This document shows, piece by piece, positions 30,778 through 40,548 of a stretch of DNA of 64,000 nucleotides. The position numbers and the translations under genes are program-made. The DNA comes from Adiantum capillus-veneris. Its lineage: Eukaryota > Streptophyta > Polypodiopsida > Polypodiales > Pteridaceae. Every line of letters starts with the position of its first letter. Positions within the stretch are counted from its first letter, which is position 1. The stretch lies in NCBI GenBank assembly GCA_014529385.2, contig CM043948.1, forward strand, positions 21,267,951 through 21,331,950. Direction: 5' to 3'. The notes under the pieces are model-generated. The model was given only the letters and a program-made list of their open reading frames with translations. It did no database searches and had not been told where the DNA came from.

Positions 30778-32875
30778 ATGGTGAAAGGACAAGAGTGGAG
30801 TTATGTGCATGATTTGAAAGCTGGGAGAAATACATCTCGACTTAAATGTAAATCTTGTGGCCACGATTTCAGTGGTAATGCAACCAAAATTAAAGAGCAT
30901 TTGTTTAAAGTCCCTCGCAATGTTGAAAAGTGCGGGGCACCACCAAAAGATATTCATGAAAAATTTTCCATGTATTCTCGCAAAGTAAAGTTGATTCTTG
31001 CAGCTAAACATAAAGGTGATGTTTCTAAAGATATTCATGCGAATATTGAACCATCTGTATGCAATGAGGCAACAGAAGAGGTGTGTACCACTCAAGTAAA
31101 TGATCAAAGTTCTCAATTGAACCCTCTTCATGGACATGCTTCTACATCAGGAGGAGTTCCTGGCACAAGCAAATCCGGCAGAGCTTTATCCAATGGATAG
31201 ACAATGCCTGAAGCATTAGGTAAACAATGGTTGCTTGAGTTGCATTTAAAATGGACACAAGCATTTGTTGCATGTGGCATATCATTCAATGTTATGCGCA
31301 ATCCAATATTTCAAGATGCTTTGATGAGTACAGCCAAAAAAGGATTTGTGCTTCCTAACTATAACAAGATGCGAACTGAATATCGTGATAAAGTCATAGA
31401 CAGTACTGAAGCCATTCTCAAACGCATAGTCCTAGATTTTGTTCCAGCATATGGATGCACCATAGCATTGGATGGATGGACTAACTATAAAAAAAAAACC
31501 TTTAATCAATGTAATGCTTATTAACCCTAGAGGGGCTATGTTCGTGGAAGCAATTGACAGCTCATTGAAAGAGAAGACTATCACCTACCTAGCAGGGGTG
31601 TATGAGCGTGAAATTGCAAAGGCAAGTGGACCAAAGAATGTGACTGCTATTGTCACAGATAATGCGGCCAACTACAAAGGAGCATGAAGAGCTATTCAAG
31701 TCAAGTATCCGGAGATTTCTTGGGTACCATGTGCAGCTCACACTTTAAATTTGCTTTTAAAAGATATTGGTAAAATGGCATGTTTGAAGCAAACTTTATT
31801 GGATGCAAATCATGTGGTGAAATTCATTAGAGAGCATCAATTTTTGTATGCTTTTTTTTGAACCAAGTCACCAAATAAAGCTCTGCAAATATTTTGTGCA
31901 ACAAGGTTTGCTACAGCATACTATGTTCTTGCTGCTTTGCAAGAGTTGAAGCCTACATTGATGGAAACCTTAGCAGACAGAAGATGGGATGGATGGCTCA
32001 GCAAGTATCCAAATTATCAGGAAGCAGCTGGTTGATGTGCACAAATAGTAAACTCGCCAGTCTTTTGGCGTCTTGTAGAAAGAATAGTAACAGTGTCTAA
32101 GCCATTTGTAGATCTTTTGAGAGCAGTTGACACAGATTCTTTTATTTTTGGTCGGGTCTACTGGTATATGTCAGAGGCTATACGCAAGCTAAGAGAAAAT
32201 GTTAGTTTTGGTGCAAAGGATAAAGCTACCATGATTACAATTGTTAACAAGCGTTGGGTGCAGTTGCATACGCCATTGCATGGTGCGGCTTTTGTATTGG
32301 ATCCTAAGTTTCAAATGCATCAGCAATCTGCCAACAAAGAAGTTATGTCCGACTTCAAAACAGTGTGCTCCCAACTCTTAGGGCACGAAGATGGAAAAAC
32401 AACTTTTCATCAGCGAGTAGATTATGCCAACAGAATTGGTATGTTTCAGGATCCGTGGCATATAGATTCCATTGGCAAAACAAGTGCACCTTTATGGTGG
32501 AAGGAGTATGGTGGAGAGAAAGTGGAGTTGCAACACATTGCAGTTAGAGTTATATCAGTAGCTGCATCAAGTGGAAGTTGTGAACGAAATTGGTCAGCAT
32601 TCGACTTTGTGCACACGAAAAAGCGAAACAGACTTCATACTAAACGGGCTGCTGATTTGGTGTATGTTTTTTGCAATATGAGACTTATTTATAATCCTCA
32701 AAACATTGCAACTAGAGCCGCTCAAAAGCAATATGGAGTCTTTCAAATGCATGAAGCTATTTCTGCAGAAGTTGATGATGAAGATGATATGCAATGGGAG
32801 ATAGTTTCAAAATGCTTAGATATGGACGAAGTAGATGATATGGTTGTAGTTTTTGAAGATGGAGATGATTTGTGA
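30778..32875 (+). pseudogene. hAT transposase (BED, DUF659, hATC), decayed
   Basis: A frame from about ATG 30778 (MVKGQEWSYV) gives a BED zinc finger (CKSCG, KIKEHLF and a later Cys). After an in-frame TAG at 31198-31200 the DUF659 part follows (FVACGISFNVMRNP, IALDGWTNY), then after a frameshift in a run of A at about 31490 TAIVTDNAANYKGA (catalytic-region Asp) and PCAAHTLNLLLKDI. More stops occur at 31685-31687, 31859-31861 and 32033-32035. The C-terminal dimerisation domain is open (32093-32875): APLWWKEYGG, LQHIAVRVISVAASSGSCERNWS and HTKKRNRL. Four stops and one frameshift, so no full-length protein. Confidence 0.9.
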
Positions 32876-33136
32876 GAGTACCATTGTAATACTTAACAAG
32901 TTTTTGCATATGATGAAAGAAAGTGGTATCTCGTTGTCGTTCACATCAAAACCTCTCTTTCTCTCTCTCATACGCACATATTTATGCACACACAAATATA
33001 AATTGCCGATAATATCTTGTCGAATAACAATTACATAAAGTCGATGTAGGTTTGAAATTACAACAAGGTTCTGGGAAATTACTCAATCGAAAAGAGTTTG
33101 ATATAATTTTGAGATTACAAAAATCTTGTGAGTGAC

Positions 33137-33877
33137 TTATGAGTTTGATAGATTTGCTATAAGCTGGTCTATGGTAAAATCTGTAATTCCTAACTGAGGG
33201 GATGGTTGAGCACCATCTTTATGTGAAGTGGTAGTATCATCTGGCAAAGGTCCATACAATGATTCATATAGTTGAAGCTTTTCTTGTGCATCACTTAACT
33301 CTATTTCAAGCTCAAGAATACGGCCACGAAGCATGTCCGGTGTTTCTCCTTGGCTGGCTAATTCAGTCAGTGTTTCTGACTCTTCAGGAAGTAAAACAAT
33401 AGGACGCTTGCGAGGAGGCATTGGATTATTTGCATTGCGTGCTGCCACCTTTTCTGCAATGCGTCCACGTCCAACGCCAACGGTGCCTGGACGATCTGAC
33501 CAATCCACTCTCTTATGCAAAACATATCTAACATAACATTGTTGGATAAAGTAAATTGCTACTTGGTTGTTGTTTGGTAGGCATCTCTCTTGTCTTATAA
33601 ACCTTTGCAACAATACACGTGCCAGTCCTTTATGTTGCAAATTAGAGAGCTTTAACGGAGCTGTATCTTTTGCATTGCCACTTATTTGAAATAGTTGATG
33701 GCGTACAAAGTGATTAGGGCAAATCTTTTTGCACTCTTTAAGGGTTAGTGGTTCGCCCTGCAGCTCAGATTCATCTTCTTCAATGTTTGCAATAGTAGAA
33801 AGATCTTCTTGTCCACATCTAACTTGTTCTTCTTTAAAAATTGCCTGAGCTTCAGCGTGGTTGAGTTCTTCTTCCAT
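33137..33877 (-). CDS. hAT cargo gene B, unknown protein, 246 codons
   Basis: Uninterrupted frame from ATG 33877 to a stop at 33137. Not recognised. Visible features: acidic N-terminus (about 1-60, many Glu), a middle part with ICPNHFVRHQLF and FIRQERCLPNNNQ, a Gly/Arg/Lys segment (GVGRGRIAEKVAARN, PPRKRP), and a helical, coiled-coil-like segment (about 180-215, LRGRILELEIELSDAQEKL). It lies between the transposase (convergent, 261 bp apart) and the kinase gene (same strand, 232 bp downstream of it). Two other Gypsy-free explanations, a host gene or transposase remnant, are less likely: it is inside the duplication and has no hAT motif. Confidence 0.6.
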   Translation of the reverse strand: MEEELNHAEAQAIFKEEQVRCGQEDLSTIANIEEDESELQGEPLTLKECKKICPNHFVRHQLFQISGNAKDTAPLKLSNLQHKGLARVLLQRFIRQERCLPNNNQVAIYFIQQCYVRYVLHKRVDWSDRPGTVGVGRGRIAEKVAARNANNPMPPRKRPIVLLPEESETLTELASQGETPDMLRGRILELEIELSDAQEKLQLYESLYGPLPDDTTTSHKDGAQPSPQLGITDFTIDQLIANLSNS

Positions 33878-34109
33878 ATTTGCATATTAGGTGAACATGT
33901 CATTACTTTTAAATACCCATTCAACTAATTTGACATTGGGCAGTATATCAAATGACAAACATAGATATTTTGTTCAATTAAACATACAATTAAATCTGAC
34001 ACCAAAAGTAAAACAATGATGAAATCATGAGACTTGTGTTTTCATTAATCATCAGCTGGTTGTAAGCCAGATGTCATTACAATGTTGTAACCCACTCTAT
34101 GGGCACCAT

Positions 34110-35435
34110 TTAGACATAAGGAGAGGTTGGGTCTAGGCGCTTGCCGGTTTCAAGATGAGCAAGTACATTACTCAAAAAATGTCTCTTGCTTTGTTCTTGG
34201 GGCTCTGGTAAGCACTTCAAAATGCGTTTACATGTATGACACATGGAATAAATATCCATAGCTTTGGTCCAGGAGGGAGGATTACTAGATATACATTCGG
34301 GGGCTGCCCATGGATAATCTCTCTCATATTGTTTTCTAGTTTCTATCTGCATATCGCGTAGAGGAGGAAAACCGGCTGTGGTATTTGTTTTGGTGCATGA
34401 ACCCCAATCCACAATGCCGGCATAAACACCTTTTTTGCCAAAATGCAGCATCATATTCCGAGAGTGTAGATCATTGTGGAGGTAGTTATGCGAATGTATA
34501 TACTTTAGAGTTTGGAGGAGAGCATTGATGATCTGCAAAATATTCTCCTGGAATAGCTCTACTGTTCCTGCAGTGAGTACATAATCGCAGATGACAGGTT
34601 GGCTACCGTCTGCAGTGCATTCTTTGATCCATTCCTCCACATGGCCACCATTCCAAAATCGTGAAATGAGCATTGGTCGCTCCACGTGGCGCACCATGGC
34701 AACAGGGTAGATAATACCTCGAAGTGAAATATCCAAAATTGTTGCTTCGTCTTTGACTTGTTGCTCCATGGTGGGCCCATGTAAGTGTACTTTGAACACT
34801 TTTGCAGCATACACTTGATCTTTGAAAGTGGGATGTGTGACACCCACACGCTTCACATGTGCCCATCTTCCCTCTCCTAGCTGTGGAGCTTGGATATTGA
34901 AGACCGCTGTGTCGGGTAAAAGGTGTAAAATAGGTGGTAGTTGAGAGAGGTCTAATGTAGCAACGGATGACGTTGCAGGCTTTGTTCTAAGAATGATTTC
35001 TGGTTCAACAGCAGCTTCAGAAGAGCTGGCTTCCACTCTTGCACGATTTGCTGCTCTTTCTAACTTTTCCTTGCTCTTGAACTCTGTGTAAAGCTGTTGC
35101 ACAAGATGTATGCGCTCAGCTATGTTTGGCAAGGAAGTAATTGCAGGATTTTTCAGTTCTTGAAAGGTTTTCATGATCTGTCCAATGGTTTGTTTGACCA
35201 TGTTTACTAAAGCACCTGATGTCAGGAGGGCTATGTCAAAAATAGCTGGTGCAAACTCTGCCTGGAGCTGCTCAAACACAGACTTGGTTAGAGTCTCTGT
35301 AAGCTGATAAAAATGCTCCGGAGCGACAGGTTTTAAACAACGCCTAATCTCTGCCTCTGACGAGTAATGGAAGTGTCTCACAATCACTTCGGAGACTAAC
35401 TTTTGTCGATGTTTTGCTAGCTTCGTGTCTGCCAT
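34110..35435 (-). CDS. hAT cargo gene A, protein kinase-like, 441 codons
   Basis: Intact frame from ATG 35435. Residues 1-180: helical domain that I do not recognise, with an Ala/Glu-rich part. Kinase domain (about 181-441): Gly-loop LGEGRWAHV (186-194), AAKVF with Lys212, catalytic loop HNDLHSRN (His320, Asp322, Asn327), DWG in place of DFG (Asp343), AAPE (377-380), and DIYS (394-397). All residues needed for phosphotransfer are present, so activity is plausible. HND and DWG variants and the short C-lobe (ending soon after KRLDP) make it divergent; the family is uncertain. A possible TATA-like run lies at 35522-35534, about 90-100 bp upstream. It is cargo of the hAT element. Confidence 0.88.
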   Translation of the reverse strand: MADTKLAKHRQKLVSEVIVRHFHYSSEAEIRRCLKPVAPEHFYQLTETLTKSVFEQLQAEFAPAIFDIALLTSGALVNMVKQTIGQIMKTFQELKNPAITSLPNIAERIHLVQQLYTEFKSKEKLERAANRARVEASSSEAAVEPEIILRTKPATSSVATLDLSQLPPILHLLPDTAVFNIQAPQLGEGRWAHVKRVGVTHPTFKDQVYAAKVFKVHLHGPTMEQQVKDEATILDISLRGIIYPVAMVRHVERPMLISRFWNGGHVEEWIKECTADGSQPVICDYVLTAGTVELFQENILQIINALLQTLKYIHSHNYLHNDLHSRNMMLHFGKKGVYAGIVDWGSCTKTNTTAGFPPLRDMQIETRKQYERDYPWAAPECISSNPPSWTKAMDIYSMCHTCKRILKCLPEPQEQSKRHFLSNVLAHLETGKRLDPTSPYV

Positions 35436-36860
35436 ATCTGTATGACAAAATTATAAATTAAGAATCTTACTAAATGATTGTACACCATAGTAACATAGTT
35501 ATTATATAATGAGTGTTAATCCTATATATATATTAAATGATGATTCAAATTTATTAAAGAATACTAATTATTGCAAATTAAAGAGAAAATCTTATGATTA
35601 CAAACCACATTGTGCGAATCGACCATGAAAATTAATTTAGAGAGAGAGAGAGAGAGAGAGAGAAACAGGCCAGGAGTGTGAGATGCTCTCAGCACAAGAA
35701 CTAGACCCTGCTATGTGCATAAGTGTGAGATGATGAAAGAAATTACATCTAAAGGGTTGGAAAATTGTATATGTGAATAGCTCAGCTAGTGTGAGATATT
35801 CTCAGCACAAAACCTGGATGCTGTTGTAAAATAGATTGATAGTTTTTATCAATCTAATCCCTGATAAAGTGTGTGGAACTCACAACACAACTATCAGCGG
35901 ATAAATTAACAATTGCAGATGTAAGTTACCTATCGTATGTGTTTACGTCCAAAACAACACCAAGTCATTTAATGATGAAAAATGATGTTCTTTTGGAATA
36001 TGAAACACACGAGTAACCAATATGTCACATTAAGATGAAGAGGGTATGAAAATATCTATCTCTTCACTCTTAATATAACGAGTGGTAACACTTGTGTTTC
36101 TATGTAACACATATGACAGAAAAACTTAATCTAAAATTGTAAATTTTATAAGCTATTTCTAATGGAGTGTGTGGCACGCACAACACAACCATCAGCAAAT
36201 AGCTCAACAATCTCAAATGTAAATCAATTGTTGTATATATCTAGGTTCATAGTAACACCAAGTCATCTGCTGATGAACAATAATGTTACTATAGAAATAG
36301 AAGCACAAAAATAACGAAAGTTGTATTAAGATGAAGAGGGCATAAAGTATGCATCTCTACACTCTTAAAATGACGAACGTTAATTTTTGTGCTTCTATGT
36401 AGAATAATCAATAATGATTTACTTTAAGATTGTAAATTTTATAGGCCACTCTGAAGTGAGAGGTGTAACATCATGCCTACTACACTCCACGAGTCAACCT
36501 CTAATCCTAACTCATCTCTATGGTGAGAGATATACTACTACACCATACGAGTGAGAATCTAAATTTACCCTAAGCCTTCCCTGGAGTGAGTTATATAACT
36601 ACACACCACGGAAAAGAAAACTATATTCTATACACCTCTGGAGTGAGCCATATGGGCCTATGGCTACACACCACGAAGTGGTCTACGACCTGCAAGCCAA
36701 CTTTGTGGTGAGAGCCAAAACTACTGCACCACACAAGTCTGACACAACACAAAAAAAAAGTTAATATTTATTGAAAATTTAAAAAATATACCTGAAAACC
36801 GCTATAAATCAAAGTCGCTGTCTCTATTTGGCAAACTCTCAGAAGCTCCAAGCTCTCCAA
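35436..36860. repeat. Non-coding repeat region upstream of the kinase-like gene
   Basis: No gene. Contains (GA)n at about 35640-35663 and two diverged units of about 290 bp (about 35875-36160 and 36165-36450). These share AACACCAAGTCAT, TTAAGATGAAGAGGG and TAAAATTGTAAATTTTATA-like text. Next come four or five short units of about 60-70 bp (about 36450-36730) of the type GGAGTGAGNNATAT…CTACACACCACG. Phrases GTGTGAGAT…CTCAGCACAA recur at 35675 and 35790. This could hold the kinase promoter or hAT subterminal repeats. Confidence 0.6.
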
Positions 36861-37083
36861 ACTCCAAGAAAGTCCACAATACTTTTCGATCCAATACGGC
36901 GACGATTGTATATATATACTTTTTTTCAATCGATATATTTTTCGATTGAAATACTTTTCGATCGAAAAATATATCGATCGAAAAATGTTTTATACGGCTA
37001 TTCGGTAATTATTCGGAGATACGGCGTATATTGACGTTTTATACGTATAATTTTTGTTATACGGGCGTATAAATGCAACGCAG
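36861..37083. other. hAT right subterminal region and terminal repeat
   Basis: Contains CTTTTCGATCGAAAAAT (36954-36970) and ATATCGATCGAAAAAT (36971-36986), the same palindromic motif as at the left end, plus relatives TTTTCGATTGAAATA and CTTTTCGATCCAATA. The element ends AAATGCAACGCAG at 37083. Confidence 0.7.
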
Positions 37084-37091
37084 AAGACAGG

Positions 37092-37263
37092 TATGCCCCT
37101 CCATATACAATCGCTACTCCAGCATAGATCGGAAACGGTGCACACACTCCTGTCCCATGATATCCCGTGAAAAACTGCCGCTACTGCTGCCGCATACCGC
37201 ATGACTCCTGATCCACAGTGTCTAGATCTCCGCAGGACTGCATGTGCAGCTAATACCGTAACA
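37092..37263 (-). repeat. Gypsy-3 3' LTR, inner part
   Basis: 172 bp, matching 45302-45473, ending GTAACA at 37263. Confidence 0.95.
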
Positions 37264-37297
37264 TCTGGCACGCACTGTCGATTGCGCAAACCCACAC

Positions 37298-37924
37298 TCA
37301 GCCCCTCCGGTTGGAAGGTTCCAGTGGTTGCTCTGCACCCTGCTCTGGTGAAGAGGAAATATCAATATAGCCAAAGCGTCTAAAATCTGCAGTATGTGCC
37401 CGATAGACCTCATCCAGAAGACGTGGATCTATCTCAATTTGTTCCGGCCAGGCAGCCCGAGGAATAAACTGCGTTGGCAAAGAAATAGATTGAGGCGCTT
37501 GTGGAAGAGGAGCAAGAGGTGTATGTAAAGGATAATAGCGAGAAAGGTATCTATTAAGAGAAGACCAAAATGGAGGGCAAGGTGGTAGACAGAGAGAAAA
37601 AGAATGAGCTAAGGTCTCCACCCAGAAACAGACCCTGCGCCGCTCCTTACAAAATCGATGAATCATTTTCTGCAAACGAGATACATGAGCATGGGCTTCA
37701 GCACAATCCTCTGTAGCTTGTACCATCTGCAACATCAAAACCCTCGGGAACAACACTTTTATCTCTGTCAGTGTTGGAGGACTCGGGGTGTTGCACCACA
37801 ACCTGCTGAGTGAGTGGTTGTGCTCACACCTTAGCAGCCAAGCGTGTGCTCCAACTTTGTAATTGATTATCCAAAAAAACTCGGAGATCTTCTTGCATCT
37901 CCATTGCCAACGCATCCAAATCAT
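37298..37924 (-). CDS. Gypsy-3 terminal ORF, uncertain
   Basis: 208 open codons overlapping the end of the larger extra ORF by about 100 bp in another frame. The first half is Trp/Cys-rich and looks like out-of-frame reading. The second half (QSISLPTQFIPRAAWPEQIEIDPRLLDEVYRAHTADFRRFGYIDI) looks more protein-like, with a proline-rich stretch before it. It may be the true continuation of the extra ORF after a frameshift near 37850. No family recognised. Confidence 0.4.
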   Translation of the reverse strand: MIWMRWQWRCKKISEFFWIINYKVGAHAWLLRCEHNHSLSRLWCNTPSPPTLTEIKVLFPRVLMLQMVQATEDCAEAHAHVSRLQKMIHRFCKERRRVCFWVETLAHSFSLCLPPCPPFWSSLNRYLSRYYPLHTPLAPLPQAPQSISLPTQFIPRAAWPEQIEIDPRLLDEVYRAHTADFRRFGYIDISSSPEQGAEQPLEPSNRRG

Positions 37925-39086
37925 TCATATTAATCATTACATCGCCAGGGTGCGAGACTAAGTAGGAGGCTAGGCTATGCTGCGTTCTCAACTGAAGAAG
38001 TTCTTGTTGAATAGAGGCCACAAACTTAGCATTAGCCCCTTGTAACATTTTTATTTCTGCCCCCTGCTGGCGAGTTGTTGCAGTCAGCTCTTCATTTTGA
38101 GTGAATAACTCGTCAATGCGAGTCTGCGAAGCCGCTACCTGCGCTTCCAGCTCATTGACTCTTCCCTCTGTGGTGGCGGGGGCTGGCCAGGCTTCACGAA
38201 TAGACTCTGCAAGTCTGCTCAAAAAAGTGCCGCATGCCTGCAATTGGTCAGCGGGGGTCACTGTCGTAGCCTCCCAAGGTAGCGCTGCGGAAAGAGTACC
38301 TCCCGTCGAGGCCGCATTGGTAATGCCAGAAGTTTCCAATTGAGCGGGAACATCCGCAACCGGAGAGCTCATCCGCACAGGAGTAGCACTGCCCACTCTC
38401 TCCTGCATTCGGCGGCGCCAGCGAGCCACCGCAGAATCCTCCGAAAGAAGAGATGTAGTTGCTGGAGGTGGTGTTGAAAATTGTTGTTCCTCCCTACCGC
38501 GCTTGCGGCTTGCTGATCCTGCACCTGCAGTGGCCATCTCTTGGGCTCCAGAGGATACCACTGTTGTCGATGGACCAGGCAAATCCCCAGTGCCCACATG
38601 CTGCTGCTGTGTTTCCCTCTCAGCCGGCACTACTAAGATTTGTGTTTGCGATAGAGGAGCATTAGTGCCTTGGACCACCAAGCGATCATCTTCAAAGTGG
38701 CAGAGAGGATGCAGGGTGAGAGGAAAAACTTCTCTTAAAGGAAAAATCAATGTGAGCAGTTGGCCAACCTTTGTATTGGTTGGGGTATTACTCCCCAACT
38801 GTGCCATCACTCTTTGGCACTCCACCAGCAGGTGTTCTCTGACCACCGTTGCCCAAGCTACTGGCCCAAAGTTGGCCGAATGCAAAACATTTCTTGCTCG
38901 GGTCGAAATGGTATAAGTTTTGGCATGTAGCCAAATCACCTCGAGAAACCACCGATATGCATCCCTGGTTGCGACATCTGACAACCCTAACAGCTTATAC
39001 TCCCCTTTTAACTTCAAACCAAATTCTTGTTCTACATCTGCAGCAGGGATCACATGAGAGGCGTGCACCACGCCATCGTTGGGCAA
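37824..39086 (-). CDS. Gypsy-3 extra 3' ORF, 420 codons
   Basis: Intact frame downstream of integrase and on the same strand. The N-terminal about 110 residues (EYKLLGLSDVATRDAYRWF, NFGPVAWATVVREHLLVE) resemble in layout the putative plant transposon protein region found in some plant gypsy elements; this is from family memory, not a search. The middle is low-complexity with a basic SRKRGREEQ, a possible nuclear signal. The C-terminal (about 290-370) is a predicted coiled coil (RVNELEAQVAASQTRIDEL). The same frame extends upstream to about 39280 with two stops (CLQDLWLRMFANLDW, VAGLIEQLAAAG), so the gene originally began further up and the ATG at 39086 may be secondary. Confidence 0.7.
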   Translation of the reverse strand: MPNDGVVHASHVIPAADVEQEFGLKLKGEYKLLGLSDVATRDAYRWFLEVIWLHAKTYTISTRARNVLHSANFGPVAWATVVREHLLVECQRVMAQLGSNTPTNTKVGQLLTLIFPLREVFPLTLHPLCHFEDDRLVVQGTNAPLSQTQILVVPAERETQQQHVGTGDLPGPSTTVVSSGAQEMATAGAGSASRKRGREEQQFSTPPPATTSLLSEDSAVARWRRRMQERVGSATPVRMSSPVADVPAQLETSGITNAASTGGTLSAALPWEATTVTPADQLQACGTFLSRLAESIREAWPAPATTEGRVNELEAQVAASQTRIDELFTQNEELTATTRQQGAEIKMLQGANAKFVASIQQELLQLRTQHSLASYLVSHPGDVMINMNDLDALAMEMQEDLRVFLDNQLQSWSTRLAAKV

Positions 39087-39281
39087 ACATCAACACCTTG
39101 AAATCATTTCTGTTGTCAACTGAATCTGCTAATTATTCAGCACCACCATATCGCCAGCAGCAGCGAGTTGCTCAATCAAACCTGCTACCTTCGGGTGAAC
39201 TGGGATCCCTTGCCAATCTAGGTTGGCGAACATACGCAGCCACAAGTCTTGCAGGCATGCGTCTACTCCTCGAAGCGCTAG

Positions 39282-40547
39282 CTACTGTACATGAGTGAAA
39301 GGAATACATTGCAGGAGAGAAGCTGTCATGGTGGCGATGAGATGAAGGAGCAGAGAGTAGAGAACTAAGAGCGCACAACACACGAAACAAGAGAAACACA
39401 ATAAGAATCGTCTGCATGTATTAGTAACCTTTCCACAATGAGTTCCCAAATTAGAGCGATCCATGGTGTCGCAACCATCATAGATCCTTTCCCGCTTTCC
39501 AAGATTGCATGCAAAAGAATCCCCAATCATGATTAGGGCGGCTTCCGGCTCTTGTACCACATCAAAGGGGCACTGAATCATGGTAGGTGAAACATAATGG
39601 CGCAGTCTGAAACCATTGACCGGTACAGAAATAACCTCCCCCCTCAAATCCGCCAAATAAAAAGAGATGGGCCCACACGCTTGAAAAATCCAGAATGGTC
39701 CTGACCACCGTAATTTAAGCTTCCCCGACATCTTCCCGAGGCGGGAATTGAAGACCAGGACCAGCTGTCCCCAAGAAAATAGCCGTGCTTTCGGGCGATC
39801 CAGCCATTTTTTTTGCCTAGACTGCAGATCCTGCAGCACCGCAAAGCTATTCAGCCGCTCTTTGTCCAGTTCCTGCAAAACATCCAATCGATAAATCACA
39901 GAATCCTCCGGAAGAAGCCGATCCGCAATCAACATCCGCATACTCGGAATCACATGCTCCACCGGAGTGATTGCCTCCATGCCAAATGCCAACTTAAAAG
40001 GAGTCAATCCTGTTGCCACTTTATAAGCTGTCCGATAGGCCCATAAGGCAGAAGGAAGTTTCACATCCCAATCCGTTCGATGCATATTCACCAACTTTGT
40101 TAAAATCCGAATTAATTTCTTATTAGTTGATTCTGCTTGCCCATTCGCTTGAGGATAATATGGAGAAGATTTCTTGTGTAATACAAAATAAAACCGTAGC
40201 ATTCTCTCCATCACCTTATTCAAAAAATGACTTCCCCTGTCACTAACCAACTCAATAGGGCAACCGTATCTAGAAAAGATATCCTTATATAAGCATCCCG
40301 TCACAGAAACTGCAGTGTTATCTCTCAAAGGCCATGCCTCCACCCATTTGGTAGCGTAATCCGTGGCTGTCAAGATATACTTATTTCCTGTGTAAGCTGC
40401 CCACTGGTTTAAAAGGACCAAAAAAATCCAAACCCCACTTTTGAAAAGGCTCCAAAGGCAGAACTGCCTGAAAAGGCATTCTGGACCATTTGGTAGATTT
40501 CCCCAACCACTGACACACATCACACTGTTGCACATAATTTCTCGCAT
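39282..40547 (-). pseudogene. Gypsy-3 integrase core and C-terminus
   Basis: 421 codons. The first 45 residues are out of frame (the DFxGP motif is lost to a frameshift near 40430). From YILTATDYATKWVEAW it is a clear integrase, with IELVSDRGSHFLN (Asp) and YYPQANGQAESTNK (Glu), then SALWAYRTAYK and the C-terminal WGQLVLVFNSRLGKMSGKLKLRWSG-type module with GPFWIF. The last 60 residues go beyond integrase into a hydrophobic run (FLLCFSCFVCCALLVLY) that is in frame with the extra 3' ORF. Confidence 0.85.
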
Positions 40548-40548
40548 C

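Larger units (their letters stand above)
29527..37083 (+). mobile_element. hAT transposon carrying kinase-like and unknown cargo genes
   Basis: 7557 bp bounded by an 8-bp duplication, AAGATAGG (29519-29526) and AAGACAGG (37084-37091), one mismatch. The intact LTR of Gypsy-3 has AAGACAGG at the same point once. Terminal inverted repeats: left CTAAGTTGCATT, right (reversed) CTGCGTTGCATT, continuing into CGTATAAC-rich subterminal sequence on both sides. Inside are a BED/DUF659/hATC transposase on the plus strand and two intact genes on the minus strand. hAT elements make 8-bp duplications, so boundaries, transposase and duplication agree. It is the youngest layer of the nest. Confidence 0.93.

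Noticed and set aside
33137-35435. Two ordinary host genes
   Set aside because: They lie inside an 8-bp duplication with matching ends, in an LTR interrupted at that exact point, so they arrived with the hAT element.
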